64,000 nucleotides of DNA. Source: Antedon mediterranea. Taxonomy: Eukaryota > Echinodermata > Crinoidea > Comatulida > Antedonidae. The stretch spans positions 19,494,001-19,558,000 of the forward strand of contig NC_092671.1 in NCBI RefSeq assembly GCF_964355755.1, in the 5' to 3' direction. Position 1 is the first letter of the stretch; each line of letters opens with the position of its first letter. Shown here in pieces: positions 35,801 to 51,100 of this stretch. The notes beneath the pieces are model-generated. The model had not been told where the DNA came from. It did not search any database and saw nothing but the letters and a program-made list of their open reading frames with translations. The position numbers and the translations under genes were made by a program.

Positions 35801-36081
35801 CTCTATTCTTCTTACAGTGGAATCTGATTAAATAAATTCACAATATAAATTGAAAATATTAATAAACAATAACAACAATGCCTTGCACCATTCCAACCAT
35901 GAGAGGCATCAACTCTCCTCTTGTTTTTGGAAGCAATAGCACATGTTTCAATAAGCCAGTTGTGCATTTTCAGCAGGCCTACTTTATGTATCTCATAAGC
36001 TGATTGACATTTACAGCGTGCTGCTTTTATTAATGTGTTTCACTTCCTTTCAGATACAATGTACAGTATGTAGAGGGCTCA
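32900..36081. other. Intergenic DNA between convergent genes
   Basis: Very AT-rich, no exon on either strand. It separates the ends of the kinase gene (+) and the neogenin-like gene (-) and must contain the 3' UTR of the latter. TTTATT at 36026 and 35623 (AATAAA on the - strand) are candidate polyadenylation signals. A small TAGGCCTA tandem lies at 35336-35435. Confidence 0.5.
35336..35435. repeat. 26-bp tandem repeat, four copies
   Basis: Four copies of CATATCTGTAGGCCTAGGCC followed by CACTGG, nearly identical. The unit contains the TAGGCCTA palindrome seen throughout the window. Confidence 0.9.
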
Positions 36082-36195
36082 CTAACAATCAATATCGTCA
36101 GACTGTGTAATGGCATTCAAGTCTTTCATGAGTCCTTCAAGATTCAACATTTCAGCATTCAAATCTTCTGTGCTAAATGTTCTTGCTGTCCCCGA
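36082..36195 (-). CDS. Neogenin-like final exon with P3 motif
   Basis: The 114-nt coding part ends in TAG (36082-36084). It contains LNAEMLNLEGLMKDLNAIT. LEGLMKDLNAIT is identical to the P3 helix at the C-terminus of vertebrate neogenin, which in DCC drives receptor self-association and binds FAK. This motif gives the family identity. The vertebrate proteins end right after it; this one adds QSDDIDC. Confidence 0.95.
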   Translation of the reverse strand, partial: SGTARTFSTEDLNAEMLNLEGLMKDLNAITQSDDIDC

Positions 36196-39100
36196 CTAAA
36201 ACAGAACAAAAATATTATAAAATCATATAGACCTACTGATTACTAATATTGGTCTACTTCTGCTCTAGAACCCTTCTTTGGACACTATTCAAGGTATGGG
36301 ACACTATAAGGGGAAACTTTCCTGTAAAATGAATGAGGGGAAATATGTTTACTTAACCCATATTTAAGGAACACCACTTAAGTGTAAGAAATAATGTGGT
36401 TTAAAACTGATGATTAAATAACATGCTACTTTTGTCCAAAGATTTACCTCAGGGCTAGTAGCTTCTGCAGATCTATATGTAACATCAGGAGCTCTAGGTG
36501 TAACAACTGGAAGTGGATGTGATCTATTACGATTTACAGCAGGTTGTTGCCGTTTCAATAAGCTATAGCTTGGTGCACTTATTTTTACTGTAAAAAAAAA
36601 GTATCATATTATTTCACTTTTTTTTATATCGTACATAAAAGTAAAAAAATAGAAAATAGTGAAACATTTATTGTTAACTGGACCAGTGTAGTATAACCAA
36701 ATTGTATATTATATATCTGGCTAATATATACATTTATTTTTTTTTTTTCCATTTTGAATATATAATTTTATTTTTTAAAATTTTTTACTACTCTGGTTTA
36801 TTAAAAAAAAGAAATGACAGTACAAAATTGAATAATTTAAAATACATCAAGGAGAAAAATGCAAAAATTTAAAATAATAATAAAACTTTGAGGCTCTGTG
36901 TTTGCAAAGGTTTATGATATTGCTTTGTAATTATTACATTAACATTGTTGAGCAGTTTAAGTCAGCTGCTGCTTTTACAGATTTTTTTTCAAACTTTTCA
37001 TAAGTCTTTGATTGACACAGAAATGTTGCCAAACATTGTACCTGCATTGCAACAACGAAAACTACTATTACTACTACTACTACTATTTTGTCGAAAGTTC
37101 GGAAACATTATTCACAACATCACCGTAAACACTGTCATTCAAGGACTTAAGAAAGTTGGAGAAACTTTTAGAAAAATCCATAAAAGCAGCAGCTGAAACT
37201 ACTTTTAAACATTTTAAAACGTTCAGCATTTTTATGAAATGTATAATTACATTAATACGGAATACCCTTTTATACACAATGAATATAAAAAACACATGGT
37301 TCATGACACACAGAAATTCACTGGGGTGAACAATGCAAAGGAAGCAGTGTATATGCAAGTAATTATACAAGGTGAGTTACCTCTAGGCTGGGCAGGTGGT
37401 GATTTTGGCAGTGTACCATAGTGGGGTGGTGGACCGGGTACACTAAAACTAGAAAGTGGATGAGTTGAAACATGTGGAGTTGGAGGCTGGTGAATGTTGT
37501 TCTCATCTTGTGACAAATTTGATTCACTTTGATAACCTGAATATATTGAAGAAAAAAATCAATCAATCAATACTGTGTAAAATAAAAATTAAGTATTTAA
37601 AATTAAACAAAGATAACTGTTGGCATTGATCCATGCAACTGGTATTCTTTTTATCCTATCATAATAATCAGTTTCAATCAAGTATGCACAGTATTTTTCA
37701 AATATGAATGTTAAATGTTTTTTTTTTATGCAAACAATAATAAAGAATTATAGTACTAATGTATATGTAATTGGGCTGCCTAAAATGACTAGATTTGTTG
37801 GTTATGTCTAGTTTTGAGAATTCAATTTGAATAGCAAGAAAGAAGTTCAGACAAAATTGTTAAAAAATTAAGGGAGTCCAGTTTTTGAGAGAGTTTGATT
37901 GTATAACAAATTAGTTTTTATGTATATTATTATAACCGAAAAGCACGAAAGCTGTCATTATCCCCACAGAATCGCTACATTGTGTGGGGCATTGCCAATC
38001 CAATCGTATGTGAGACAATTCAATCTTTCAGATTTGTGTATTCTTGATTGACCCATAGAAATGTAGCAATACGAATAGCAACCAGTGAAATGATTATAAA
38101 AACCATCCAAAATAGTGATGAAAATGGAATGCTTTCAAAATTTATATATTTTAAGTACCTAGTGAGCATATATGTACTGCCTCATTACATTTATAAACAT
38201 AAACCAGCCTCTTAGAAAAATCATAGGAAGAACATGTATATCTGACTCGCTCACTTTAGGTCAATTTTAATATGTCAATAGTTCATTAAAAGACTGCAAC
38301 AAATAACATATTTTCCACTTATTATTATTTGATATATTGGTACATTAACTGTAATATTGTTGGCTTTTCAATTTGATTGATTTTATGTGTCTGTCGCATC
38401 CTGTCATAAATATTAATGTTAATACATGCAGTTACACTATGTGATCTAATGCAATTCGTTTACAGACAAGTAGCATAGATCAGTAATTCATTATATATTC
38501 TCATGATGAATTGCACTCAATTAGAAATTTGATTGAGTTAAAGTTCCTTTAGGATGTTTATACAGATGAATGTGCCACTTGGGCATCGCATTGAGTTAAC
38601 ATTAATTAAAATGGCAGACCAATGTGTTTTTAATTTAGATCAATGGGATAATCTAATAGCAAAAAAACAAATGCTTTCCCAATTCAAATATTCTATATTG
38701 AAATTGCTCATACCAACAACATGGCTTAGATTTCCTTTCCCCAAGTTGATATCTCATAATGCAAGAGCTTTCTCACAAAGTGTATACCCCATTAAAAAAA
38801 TCAGGAATGATGAAATTAGACGGCAACTTGGCATGACCAGCATCATAGTGCAATGTGTGTCCAAAAGGCAAATGGTTTCGCCAGTTTAGAATGCCAAGAC
38901 ACAGACTACCATACCAAGACTATAAACAGGATTTCAGCAAGCGTAGGCAGCCAGGCTAGATGGAAAGACCAGATCCCAAAGGATACAAGCTTGGTCATCC
39001 AGATAGAAGGGAATAGTGGATTATCTCCAGTGAGCATGCCAAGGGAACAACCAGTCTTTACGATTAGGGTTTATATTCCATATGCAAGAGCTTTTCCATC

Positions 39101-42100
39101 CTCTTTTTATCCGATTAAATGCAAGAACATTCTCATCAAGGGTAGGTATCGCATTCAATGCAAACTCATGTTTTTATCCCTTAATGCAAGAGCTTTTCCA
39201 TTCCTTTTATATCCTCTAATGTGACAACTTTCTCATCAAGCATATACAAGAACTCATCTTATAAATCGTAATGCAAGATCATTCCTACCAAGTTTATAAC
39301 CCACAAAGCAAGAACTCTTTTATCAAGTGTACTAATAAATGTCCCATCATGCAAAAAAAATCTTTTCTCAATTTGAGTTTATGTCACATCATGCAAAAGC
39401 TTTTCCCCTCATTCACTCCAATTGAAAATGTACCTATTTCATTATACTCATGTTCTATAAAGAAACTATGCTGATCCAGTGAAATTGACCGCCGTAAACG
39501 CCAGTCTTTTTTCCATCTGTGGGAATTTGATAAGGTACGTTTTCGAGGGACGATTTCTGTAGCTACAGTAAAAGTTGTAAAGGTTGGAATGCTTTCCAGC
39601 ACAGAGACTAAGAATAGAAAAAAACAGCAGTAGAAATAAAAAAAATAATGAAGAATGTTAAGAATTAAGATTGGAGAAAAAGATTGAATATTAGAAATGA
39701 AGCAGACATGTAGTAGAGTAGAATTGTTTACAATCTAACAATCACAAATCAAATCATTATTTAAATCACATCTTGTTTGTATTAGTAGGTGTGTTTCAGT
39801 AGTACTAACAGCAAGTATCTTTATTTTGGTACCAAGCTAAATTTAATTTTACTGTACATCACAACAACTTTTTAAAATCTTTCAAATGACCCACAACCGC
39901 CACCACTATCATTTGCAAATATGCAAATTTACCTGGCAGATCAACAGGCTCATCCAATAAATTAACTCCACATGAATTGTTATTATTTGATGAATATGAA
40001 AATCCTGTAGTAGGTTCATTACTCTCTGACCTCCGATAAGAACTCATAAAATGATCTCCGGAGTGACCTACGCCTTTAGTTAGAAAAATAAAAATACAAA
40101 TCATGCAAATATTACAAAGACATGCAAATATAATACTATACAATAAAAACATGCACACAATTACATGCAAATACATATAGGTATGCAAGTGTCACAATAT
40201 GCAAATAACAGACATATACAGTACATTATATATGCAAATAATGGTTATGAATAAATGATTAAATGAATGAATGGTTGATTAATTATATAAAAAAATGCAT
40301 TAAATATAATACATACTTTGTGAATGCAATGAATGATACCCAACTGGCATAGATTGACTATGTTCATAATCACTAGTCACGTGCCTTGCAGGGATTGGGA
40401 TAGGACCTGAGCGCTGAGCAGCAGGTATTCGATCATCAGCATACAGATGAGACGTCAAAGCATGCAGGCTTTCATGGATACCAGATAACGTGTCTGTCTG
40501 CGTGTCTCCTGTTTTTACATGTCCATTCCCATGGACGCTGCCATTTAGAGGGCTGTAAGGGGGATTTTGCGACACACGGCCAGCAGGCATTGTTGCAAAA
40601 CTTGAATTTCCAGAACGAATATCACTCAGTAACGTTGCTGTATTAGCATTGGTGAAATTGGAGCTTGCTACAGGACGATACCTTGAAGTAGGTCCGGCAA
40701 TATGAGCAAAACTTCTTGCTTTGCTCAGGTTCACTCTCCGTCCATCACGAAATGAGCTTCCATGAGATTTCATACTCAGATCTCCCATTGAACGGCCTAC
40801 TCCAAGCCGGCTATTGAGATGGGTGGTTTGTTGCCTGTCAGTTGTGCCAATATGAATGATTGGTACTGCAGTTATATTCGGTGGGTCCATTTGTCCAAGG
40901 GTGCTTGGGATATCTTGAATGGATTGAATAATTGTTGAGCCAGGAGCATTGCTTGTACTATCAATCGTGCCATATGATGGCGCTGTAATCAACAACCATC
41001 AGTATTTTTACATAATTAAACAAGTAGATTTTCTTCTTCAATTTATAGGCAGAATGTTTATCATCATGAAAATGTTACTATTATTGTCACATTTAGGTAG
41101 AAATTTGGCCAAAAATTATAATGTGTATCAATAAATTATTTGTGGATTACTATAGAAAAGATTACCAAATTACCACTGCATGAATTAAATCATACAATAT
41201 TTAAATTTAATCATACTATTTTGAATGTTGGACTCCTGTAAACACAAGCAATCAAATATGGTAATTGCATAAACTAAGGTTTGAAACACTTTCCTTCATT
41301 TAACTTGATAGTGAAACTGAATTAGTAGGCCTAACCATATACTTTTAGGTTAAGTGAAGGTTTACATTATTACACCTTTAATAACACTTTCTGATGAGTG
41401 TTTTTTAGAATATTGAGTAAGAAAGTCAATTTAATTTTGAATGTCCCAGATGTTGGAAGATGGAGGTAGGCCTAACATAGCCTGCAAAAGTAATCCTTTA
41501 TTTCTAATGCTATTGTTCGAATTGATAATTAATATTAATATTATTTGTATTATTAGTATGACTAAAAACATATTTCAAGCAATAATTAAAGTGATAATTT
41601 GAACCACTGCAAAGTAATTTTGCATTGGGAGCTAATTTAGTAATTTAGTCAGATGTGTGGTATTGATAATAATTAGAGTACCACTACATTTTGATTGGTT
41701 GAGCATTAGATGGATTTAAAGGCAATGTAATCCTTACTGAGTAATTTAGTTCATAATATTATACAGGTAGTTGTGTTGTGAAAGATATTCTGATTGATAG
41801 AGTTAGTAACCACTTTTAGTAGTAATGATTAGTCTTCCATTTTCCTGTTTCATATTTTACCTGGTAGAGCCAATTGAGGTGTAGCCAACCCAGGTGAGTT
41901 GGGAACCTCAATGGCAAGAGGCTGGTTGTTAAATCCACTTGCTATAATTGACTGAATGGTGTCGTCATTATTTCGATCAGATGTTGCGTATGACTTTTCA
42001 AACGACTTATGGCTGGAAGTGGTCTTCACATGGCTACCATCAGACATCGGAACTGTTCGTTCTACGGAATGATGAGTAGTGGATTCCTCATACGCGACAG

Positions 42101-45100
42101 TGAACGCACCATTTGCTGATTCAGATGTGGTGTATGAAGTAATACCTCCTAACGGCACTGAAACTGATTGATTGGTCGATTGTCCGTCAACCGATGTTTG
42201 ATTGGACAACTGATCACTCACGTCTATAATTGTACCACTCAAAGCTTGTAATGGTACAAACTCGGTTTTTGCTGACCCATTTGAAATATGCGATGAAGTG
42301 AATTGATTTGTGGTTGCTACATGCAAAATACAGAAAAAAATCACATACATGCAAGTAAGCAACATTAAAGAACATTTACCATCATGCAACAAATATTAAA
42401 TAAAAAATGTATCATGCAACAAAAATTTAATAAAACATAAATTATCATGCAACAAAAATTAAATATAGCATGTAACATCATGCAATAAGCATTAATAATT
42501 ATACATTTTGAACACTTTCAATAAAATGCTTCTTGCTGGGATCTCTGGAAGTCGTATGATATTGTATTCAAGGCCTGATACCAGGGGTTCACAGTTTTTT
42601 TTCAGAGAGCCTGACTGCAATTTACAATTCAGATAGAGTGTAGCATTACAGGTTGGGTCACGAGGGCTCTCAAACTTAGGGGACCATGAGGACTTTCAAA
42701 CTTAGGGGGTCATGAAGGGGGTGAAGACATTAACCTTTTTTAAGGGCCATATGAAATGCACTTTTGGGCCAAATTTGGTTTGCAGAAAGTCATTAATAGT
42801 ACTAGTGGAAACAAATGATCACCTATTTAGTTAGTTTGACCAATAAAGCAATAAGTTCAGTGTGTATAAGGCTTTACATTTAAATGAATAGATAAATATG
42901 TGCAAATATTGAAGCAACAAAAACACTAATATTCAGCAATAATATACAAGAATGTTTCTGAAATGTACTGGAAATTCAAAGCTTTATGTTACACAAAAAA
43001 AAGTATAAACCTAGTAAACTAAAACATATCCTTTGATTATTAATTCCAGTAAAATGATGGTCAAATTAGGTCAATTTATCCAATGATGATTGATCTCCCT
43101 TGAGAGAGTGCATCATTTAAAGCAGTATGGCATGCATATTTTGTTAATTTGTACTAAAAGCAAACACAACGGTTCCTAAACATATTAATTGAGAGTAATT
43201 ATGTAGAATTATAAACACTATTTAAACTAATCCAATATACTTGTGGTATTAACAAATATAGGGTATATCGTCAGTAGGGCACAGTATTGGTTAGGTTGCT
43301 CTCACATCAACATTCCATAATTGAATTAATTATTAATAATAATTTTCATTGAATTCACGAAAAAAACCTTTAATTTCATGTCCAAGAATTGTTCAATCCT
43401 GTTTATTTGGTATTTATGTATACTTATAGTCATCTGGATGTGGCCAAATAAATAAGTTATTATATAAAAAAAATCCTTCTTCCTTTTCATCTGTTTACCT
43501 TCACACTACACACAACATACGAAACATACACACACAACATAATTACAGCACACGCACCTCTCAATAACCTCCATTCAAAATGCTTATGTCAATATTTTCC
43601 AAGAATATGTATTATATGTTTTTTCACAAAAGGTGAAACAAGTGCCATCAGCTAAGCTAGGCGTATTTACTTTCGCTTCTAGTCTGAAAATGGAAAAAAA
43701 GGGGGAATTGTGCAAACTCGCAAATCTATATTGGAAATCGATCCATCAAAAAATAATATTAAATAAATGTAAAAATATGCTTTAAAATGTGCCAATATGT
43801 GTATTTGCAACAATTTGAAAAAAGTACACATTCCATTCCATAATTTCATTTTTTTTGTGTCAGTATTAGAACACATACTCAAACATATAATAACAAAGTC
43901 TGTGTGTTATACATACATACAATGTCGCATTTAAAGTTGTATAAAAATAAAAAAAGGTGTTTGTAAGTATGTTAGTAGGTGGATTAGTGTACCTGTTTCC
44001 ATGTCACCATGCTCCGAGCTAATCGAGTGAACTCTTGGTTCATTCAAACTACCGTAACCAGAAGAAGGGGGATAACACACAGGGTAGGGAGATGGAAAGC
44101 TAGGAGATGTGCACCGATAATTAGCAGTAGAGCGTGGGTATGCAGACCAGTAGCCTAAAGATGTGGAAAATTATCAAAGAAGAAAAGAAAAGCAAATTGT
44201 AACTATAGCTACTACAAACAAAACATGCATATCAACTCAGGATATAGCATAAATAGTTGACTACAAATTAAAATATTGAAGTTTCTATCAACATTTCTAA
44301 TAATCTATATACAATGCAATAAATCAATTAAATTCACACAGTTATTAATAAATATAAATAAAATTAAAAAATAAAAGTAGCTGGAAAACAGACAAACTAC
44401 TTATGGCATGCAACAAACAAAATCAATGAAACAGATGCCAAGCAACACTATAGCACTACTAATTGTATAAAATACTAACATCTCATTTTCTTATACACTA
44501 TTTTTTATTTAAAAAATACTAACTAACAATTCATATACATACAAAATTAGTTTAATTTTCTTTTAAAAAAGAAATGAAATTGTATTACTAAATTATGAGA
44601 AATAAAAATATAATAAAAAAATTTTACAAAATACTTTAAATTATACATGCTCTTTCCCAAAGTTTTTGAAAATAGATATTTACCATGAGAACTTGACCAT
44701 GTACCTGTATGGCCTGCACCACCTCTCATGTGACCATCTAAAATAGAAAAAGGAACAAATGAATGATGCGTTAATGAAAATTATCAACAGAAATAAATAA
44801 TGAACAACCTATATTAGTCTAAATTCACACTATTATACTAGATTCTGTATATTTTGTTTATGCTTAATAATGAAGTCATAAGCATTATTAGGACACTATG
44901 TTCCTCACTAAAAACAATGCCAACAAAGATCTTTACAATCTCTACTGATGATGGTCTAAACAAATCTAATTGACAATTTCTTATGTTAAAAGTATGTATT
45001 TTAGTGAATATCTCTAGTGAATTATATTTCTCTCAGTTTGTTTCTATATTCCTAAAAAATCTTTTGTACTAATTTTAAATAATAAATAAATAAAAACCAT

Positions 45101-48100
45101 GATATCCTGATTGGAGAAAAAAGATAAATGTTAGACAAAAATAAATTGAAAGAAAATAGGACTATAAAATATTCTGAATACAGTAAAAAAAAATCAATAA
45201 AGATGTAAACATGTCAGTAATAACATTTAACAGAGTATACATAAATCAAAATTCATTAGCAAAAAGGTATACAATAGAATTTTATGACTCTAATAGCATG
45301 CAAAATATAATGAACATACATATACTGGCACCAGCATTTAATTCTGTTAGATTACACATATAAATATCATTATAAACCTTCCTTTGGTCAACTTTAATAT
45401 TAAAATTGAGGCTAAATATGGTTAATAAATGAAATTGGAATCCTATATGGGCACTTGTTTTTGAGCAGAAAAAGGCAGATGAAACCATAAAGATAGCTAC
45501 AATACAAGTACTGTATTATTCTTTTAGGCAATTGGTCCCTGGGAAAGTATCTGAAATAGGTCTCTGGAAAATTTAGCTGCAAGTATGACCCTGGCAAAAT
45601 TAATGTGGGACCCTGGGAAAAGTAACTACTACAAGTCTCTGGAAAAAAGTACATGGAGTAGTTCCATGGGAAAATTTGCTGCAAGTATGGTCCTGGCCAA
45701 ATTAAAGTGGGTTCCTAGACAAAGTAACTACAAATATGTCCCTGTGAAAAGTATATGCAAGTAGGTCCTCTAAGATCAATAAGAATATCAAAATATGAAG
45801 TAAAATAATTGTGCAAAAGGTGTAGTTAGTAAACAACAACATTGTACACATTATTAGATGCAAACAATACATGCTGACAAGCGAAGGTCTATAAAGTTGA
45901 AATAATACAATGTATGCCAAAAGGTTTTAGTTGATAATAAAGTTGTTGTCAAAAGGCCTAAATTATACATCCATGAACTTATTATACACTTTACCTAGGT
46001 TAATTTTATTTTATTATTGCTGTTTTCAATTTTAGTATGTTTTAAGAAGAAACCTGCAAAAGAATTTAGGTTTTTTGTTTTTAGTTTTTTTAGTTTGTGG
46101 CATTGTACTTTAGATTACAATTAACCTATATTTTTTTAATTTTATTTAAACAAAAAAAGGGAGATTTGGATGTTTATGCTAAAGGAAGACATTTTATAGC
46201 TGTCTAAATCTGTCATGTCCTGCATTTCTTTTCTAGGGTAAAAAAACGTAATATCTTAAGACAAGAATTCATCTTAAAACTGTGTAGGTCTAAACATCTT
46301 GAAATAACTCCTCAGTATTTGTATATAATAGTCTAACCAGCCAATGGATTGGACCTACAAATCTAAAGGTTCCTCATTTTTTCTTGAAATAATTCATTTA
46401 GATCGAAAAAATTTAGGAGTAAAATGTCCTTTTTGTTGATCCCAGCAAGACTGTAACTAAGTCTGGTGAGAAAACACACTATTTGTTTCTTGATGCTACT
46501 GTGATTAAAATATTGTGTGGTAGCCCTAAAATTAAACTTTAAAATTTAGTTTTAAAATGCTCAATTGTTTAGTAACAGATATAACACATTTATTTATTGT
46601 TGAAATAATTATGCTTTTTTTCCTACATTATATACAATAACAATGGCAGCTCATACTATTTGCATAAATAAGATTTCAGGCTTAAAAAAAAACATAATGC
46701 AAAATTTTTTATAGAAACAAGAAGTGTCCAAAACATTGATTTATGGGATAGCAGATGATACATGATGAATACACTGATTATGGGCACTTTTTCCTTTATA
46801 CCTGAAATCTTGGTGCGTGCATCTTTGTCTTCTATTCTAAGTGTGCTTGCACAATGCACATCTGATTGATGAAATGAATAAAATGCTCAAATATCAAATA
46901 TGAATAAAATACTTTGAATGAATTCATATCAACATGATTTAAATACTGTACTGTAAAGCAAAAATGGCAAATGTACAATTCATGGAAGCAAAACATGCAC
47001 ATTTTGTCTCAATGATATATGCATTGACAATTTGATGTTATACTTTGGTTTTAAATGGAATATGTGTATAAGAACTTGACATTACTAAAAAAAACACTTT
47101 CTTTTTATTTATTTTTTATTTCTTAATTAAATAAAAACTGTATTATTAGTATATTATCTATATAATTAAATAATAAACGGTGAAAAAGTTAATAAAGCAA
47201 TTAAACACAGAATAATAACACAGGAATAATATTTTAGTTGATGTAAATCTAAGGTTCAACAGTTACGGTTATTGGTTTAATTTGCAGAATACCAACACAA
47301 AGCAAGGGGCACAGTTCACTTATGAAATAAATATTCATAACAGTGTAACAACATGAATATTCATGTTGCTTATGTTGTATTTGTGAATACCTGACTCCAT
47401 CGATGAACTGTAATATGATGATGATACATATGACGATGTTGATCCTGCATACTTATTACCTTTTTCTATCAACAATAGGTAAATAAATGAAATGACTAAT
47501 TATTAAATTTCATGAAAGCCGTGTCACTAATTATACAATACATGCAAAATTAAAGAAATAACATGACAGAAACTCATGACATAGTCTACATGCTTTTAAG
47601 AACTATTCAAAGATGTTTTTTATATTTTTTGGTTATGTATTATTTTTATTTATTAAATAAAAATTTATTTATGAAATAAAAAATAAAGCATGATTGAAAG
47701 ACCAGTCTGAAAAAAGTTGTAATCCGAGAACAGTATGACAAATTTTGATGAGGTTGTAATCAAAGACCACTGTTGGTAAAGATTATAAATCAAAGACTGG
47801 TATGAAAGATGTTGATGATTATTAGAAATCAAAGACTAGTATGAAAGATGTTGATGAGTATTAGAAATCAAAGACTGGTATGAAAGATGTTGATGAGTAT
47901 TAGAAATCAAAGATGAAATGTTGATGAGCTTCGAGTCAAAGACCAACATAAAAGATGTTGATGAGCTTAGAATCAAATACCAACATTAAAGATGTTGATG
48001 AGCTTAAGGATCAAAGAACTGTATGAAAGATGTTGATGAGCTTCGAGTCAAAGACCAACATTAAAGATGTTGATGAGCTTAGCAATCAAAGACCAACATT

Positions 48101-51100
48101 AAAGATGTTGATGAGCTTAAGGATCAAAGACTGTAAGAAAGATGTTGATGAGCTTAGAATCAAAGACCAACATTAAAGATGTTGATGAGCTTAAGGATCA
48201 AAGAACAACATTAAAGATGTTGATGAGCTTAGGAACAAAGGCCAACATGCAAGATGTTGATGAGCTTAGAATCAAAGACCAACATGAAAGTATTGATGAG
48301 CTTAGGAATCAAAGAACAACATGAAATATGTTGATGAGCTTAGGAATCAAAGACCAACATGAAAGATTTTGATGAGCTTAGAATCAAATACCAACATTAA
48401 AGATGTTGATGAGCTTAAGGATCATAGAACTGTATGAAAGATGTTGATAAGCTTGGATTCTAAGACCAACATTAAAGATGTTGATGAGCTTAGGAGTCAA
48501 AGACCAACAAGAAAGATTTTGATGAGCTTAGGAATCAAAGACCAACATTAAAGATGTTGATGAGCTTAAGGATCAAAGAACTGTGCGAAAGATATTGATG
48601 AGCTTAGGAATCAAAAACCAACATGAAAGATGATGATCAGCTTAGGAATCACAGACCAACATGAAAATGTCGATGAGTTAGGAATCAAAGACCAACATGA
48701 GCGATGTTGATGAGCATAGGAATTACAGACCAGTATGAAGATGTTGATGAGCTTAGTAACAAAGGCCAACATGAAAGATAATATAGGATCAGGTGGCCAT
48801 ATTGCTGAGGCAGGCTCACATACTTTTATTATTATTATTAAGTCACTTGCCCTTGACGAACTGTTTATTGTGAGCGTTTACCCCTGTACAAGCAAGACCA
48901 TGATTTAAGCAAGAGGCTTGCGTGCATGTTAATCCTACCTGAGCTTAATGTGGCTTGATCACTTGTAACACTGCTAGGTTTACTGCATTTAATACCTCCA
49001 TTTAGCAGCATACCACTGTAAGCAGACTCCAGTGCACCTGGTTAGGATATATTATTAGTTACCCATTTTTATCTAATTCACCCCTTAATATATATTTCTG
49101 TACCTCAGTGCAAATTATAATTCCAGTAATATTCCCATAATAATATTGTAAAATAATTTGTGCAGTTAGACAAATTCAATATTCACCACATTTTAAACCT
49201 AAACCTTTTAACTTATAATATATAAATTATGGTATGAAACAGAGTTGAATACTAATAATATGATCATATGTTAAAAGTGATCATGACTTTAACAGCCAAA
49301 TAAATTAAGAACTCATATTAAATGTCTCCCTCATACAATTTGTAAAAAAGCTATTTTTAACAAGCACTTGTTTTAATCTTAACATTTAAATTGTGAAACA
49401 AATCCTAAACTGTATCTCTAGGGAAAGTTTTATGATACATTTGAAAATGATAAGTCATCATATTTAATAGGAAATTTCCTATTAAAGTTATCATTAGTTT
49501 TCTAACATGCACAATGAAATCTACTAGAACAAAAATACATAGTTAACAAGAACTAGTAGGCTAACCTATCAACGAACAATATGCATGCAAGGACACATAA
49601 AACAATTGTACAAATCTTTGTTTTTACATGGTATAGTACTGTTCAAAGACATTTTTGGTTGTATACGTCAATGACTCAACTGAGCGTTTACCAGTGAAGC
49701 AAGCAGATCATATTTGACAACATTTTTAGTAAGGTGAATAAACTTGAAAGTAAATTTGATAGGATAACCAGGGACTCCGTGGTATATACCGATAACAGCA
49801 ACAAATATAATGCTAATACTATAGTGGTTGCAAAAGATCATGGCCACATTTGTATAAAAGTAAAAATTCAAATTGTTTACGTTATCTTCAGTTTGTCTAT
49901 ATTCTACCTGAACAGTACTATACACATTCTATTTTTAGAATGTTCGTAAAATACAAATACTGTTACAGTACCTTTAAAAATAGTGAAACAAATGATTGTG
50001 AAAAAAAAAGGGTCAAATATTTATATTTGACTTACCTTTAGTTTCAGATGCTATAAATGCAGATTCATCAATTTCTGATAGAAGAATTGAAGAAAAAAAT
50101 AATGTTGGATTTAGTTTATGATTACCTGAATAGAAGGTATTTAATAAATGAGCTGTATTTTACGATTATGATAGAGGATTGATAGAATGCTTTGATCTCC
50201 CGCAAAAGCACTTGAATATAACAAAACTTTAATTTCATATTTATTTGTAATATATCACGTTCATTTTACTGCGGATATTCTAAAAGCAAAAAAGTTTAAT
50301 TTATCGTCTTTGAAAAAAGTAATTTATATTCATTGTATACAATGGTCATTCAAAAAGTATTTTACATACAAGCTACAAATTGCAATATGTTCCTGTGAGG
50401 CTGAATAAGGGTTGTTTCTTTTTGGAAGTACTCAATTTTACAGGATTACAGGCAAAGTGTTAAAACATATACACACTAGAACCCCTCCTTTGGGACACTC
50501 CTATTAAGGAAATACTGTGAAATAAACGAGGAACAATATATGTTTTAACACTGTGGCCAACCACTATTTAGGGGAGACACCTAGGGGACACTTTTTTGGC
50601 ACCCAAAAGGTGTCCTTAATAGGGGTTATACTGTACTCATTCATTTCATAGGAAAGTGTCACCTTAAGGGTATCCCAAGAGATCTCATCTAATACATCTC
50701 TTTTAAATTAAAATTGTATTGAGTGTCCAGATCAAGTTTTGTTACAGTTCTGCTCAATTTTAAATAATTCATTTTTCAGTTCACATTGGTAAAATAATAT
50801 CTATATCTAATCATTATTAGTGACATTGCAATCAACTATGACATTAAAATACATACATCTATATTATAATAACATACTAACCCAGAATGTTTTACTCTAT
50901 CTCCTCTTAAACCACATCAACAAAATGTGCATATAGTTTGAGGTAAGACACCTTTTTATTTTCCTTTAGGTATTCAGTTTTTCAAAATATGAATGTTTCA
51001 CAATCAGGTTACAGAGAGGTCTACTAGTTAACTATAGAATGTTGACTTAAATTTTAGTATTACCTGTATCACCTCGTAATGGCAACATTTCTCCTAGAGG

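Noticed and set aside
47690-48780. Possible CRISPR-like or coding array at 48 kb
   Set aside because: Units are contiguous and degenerate without unique spacers, and the DNA is animal intron; an ordinary minisatellite.
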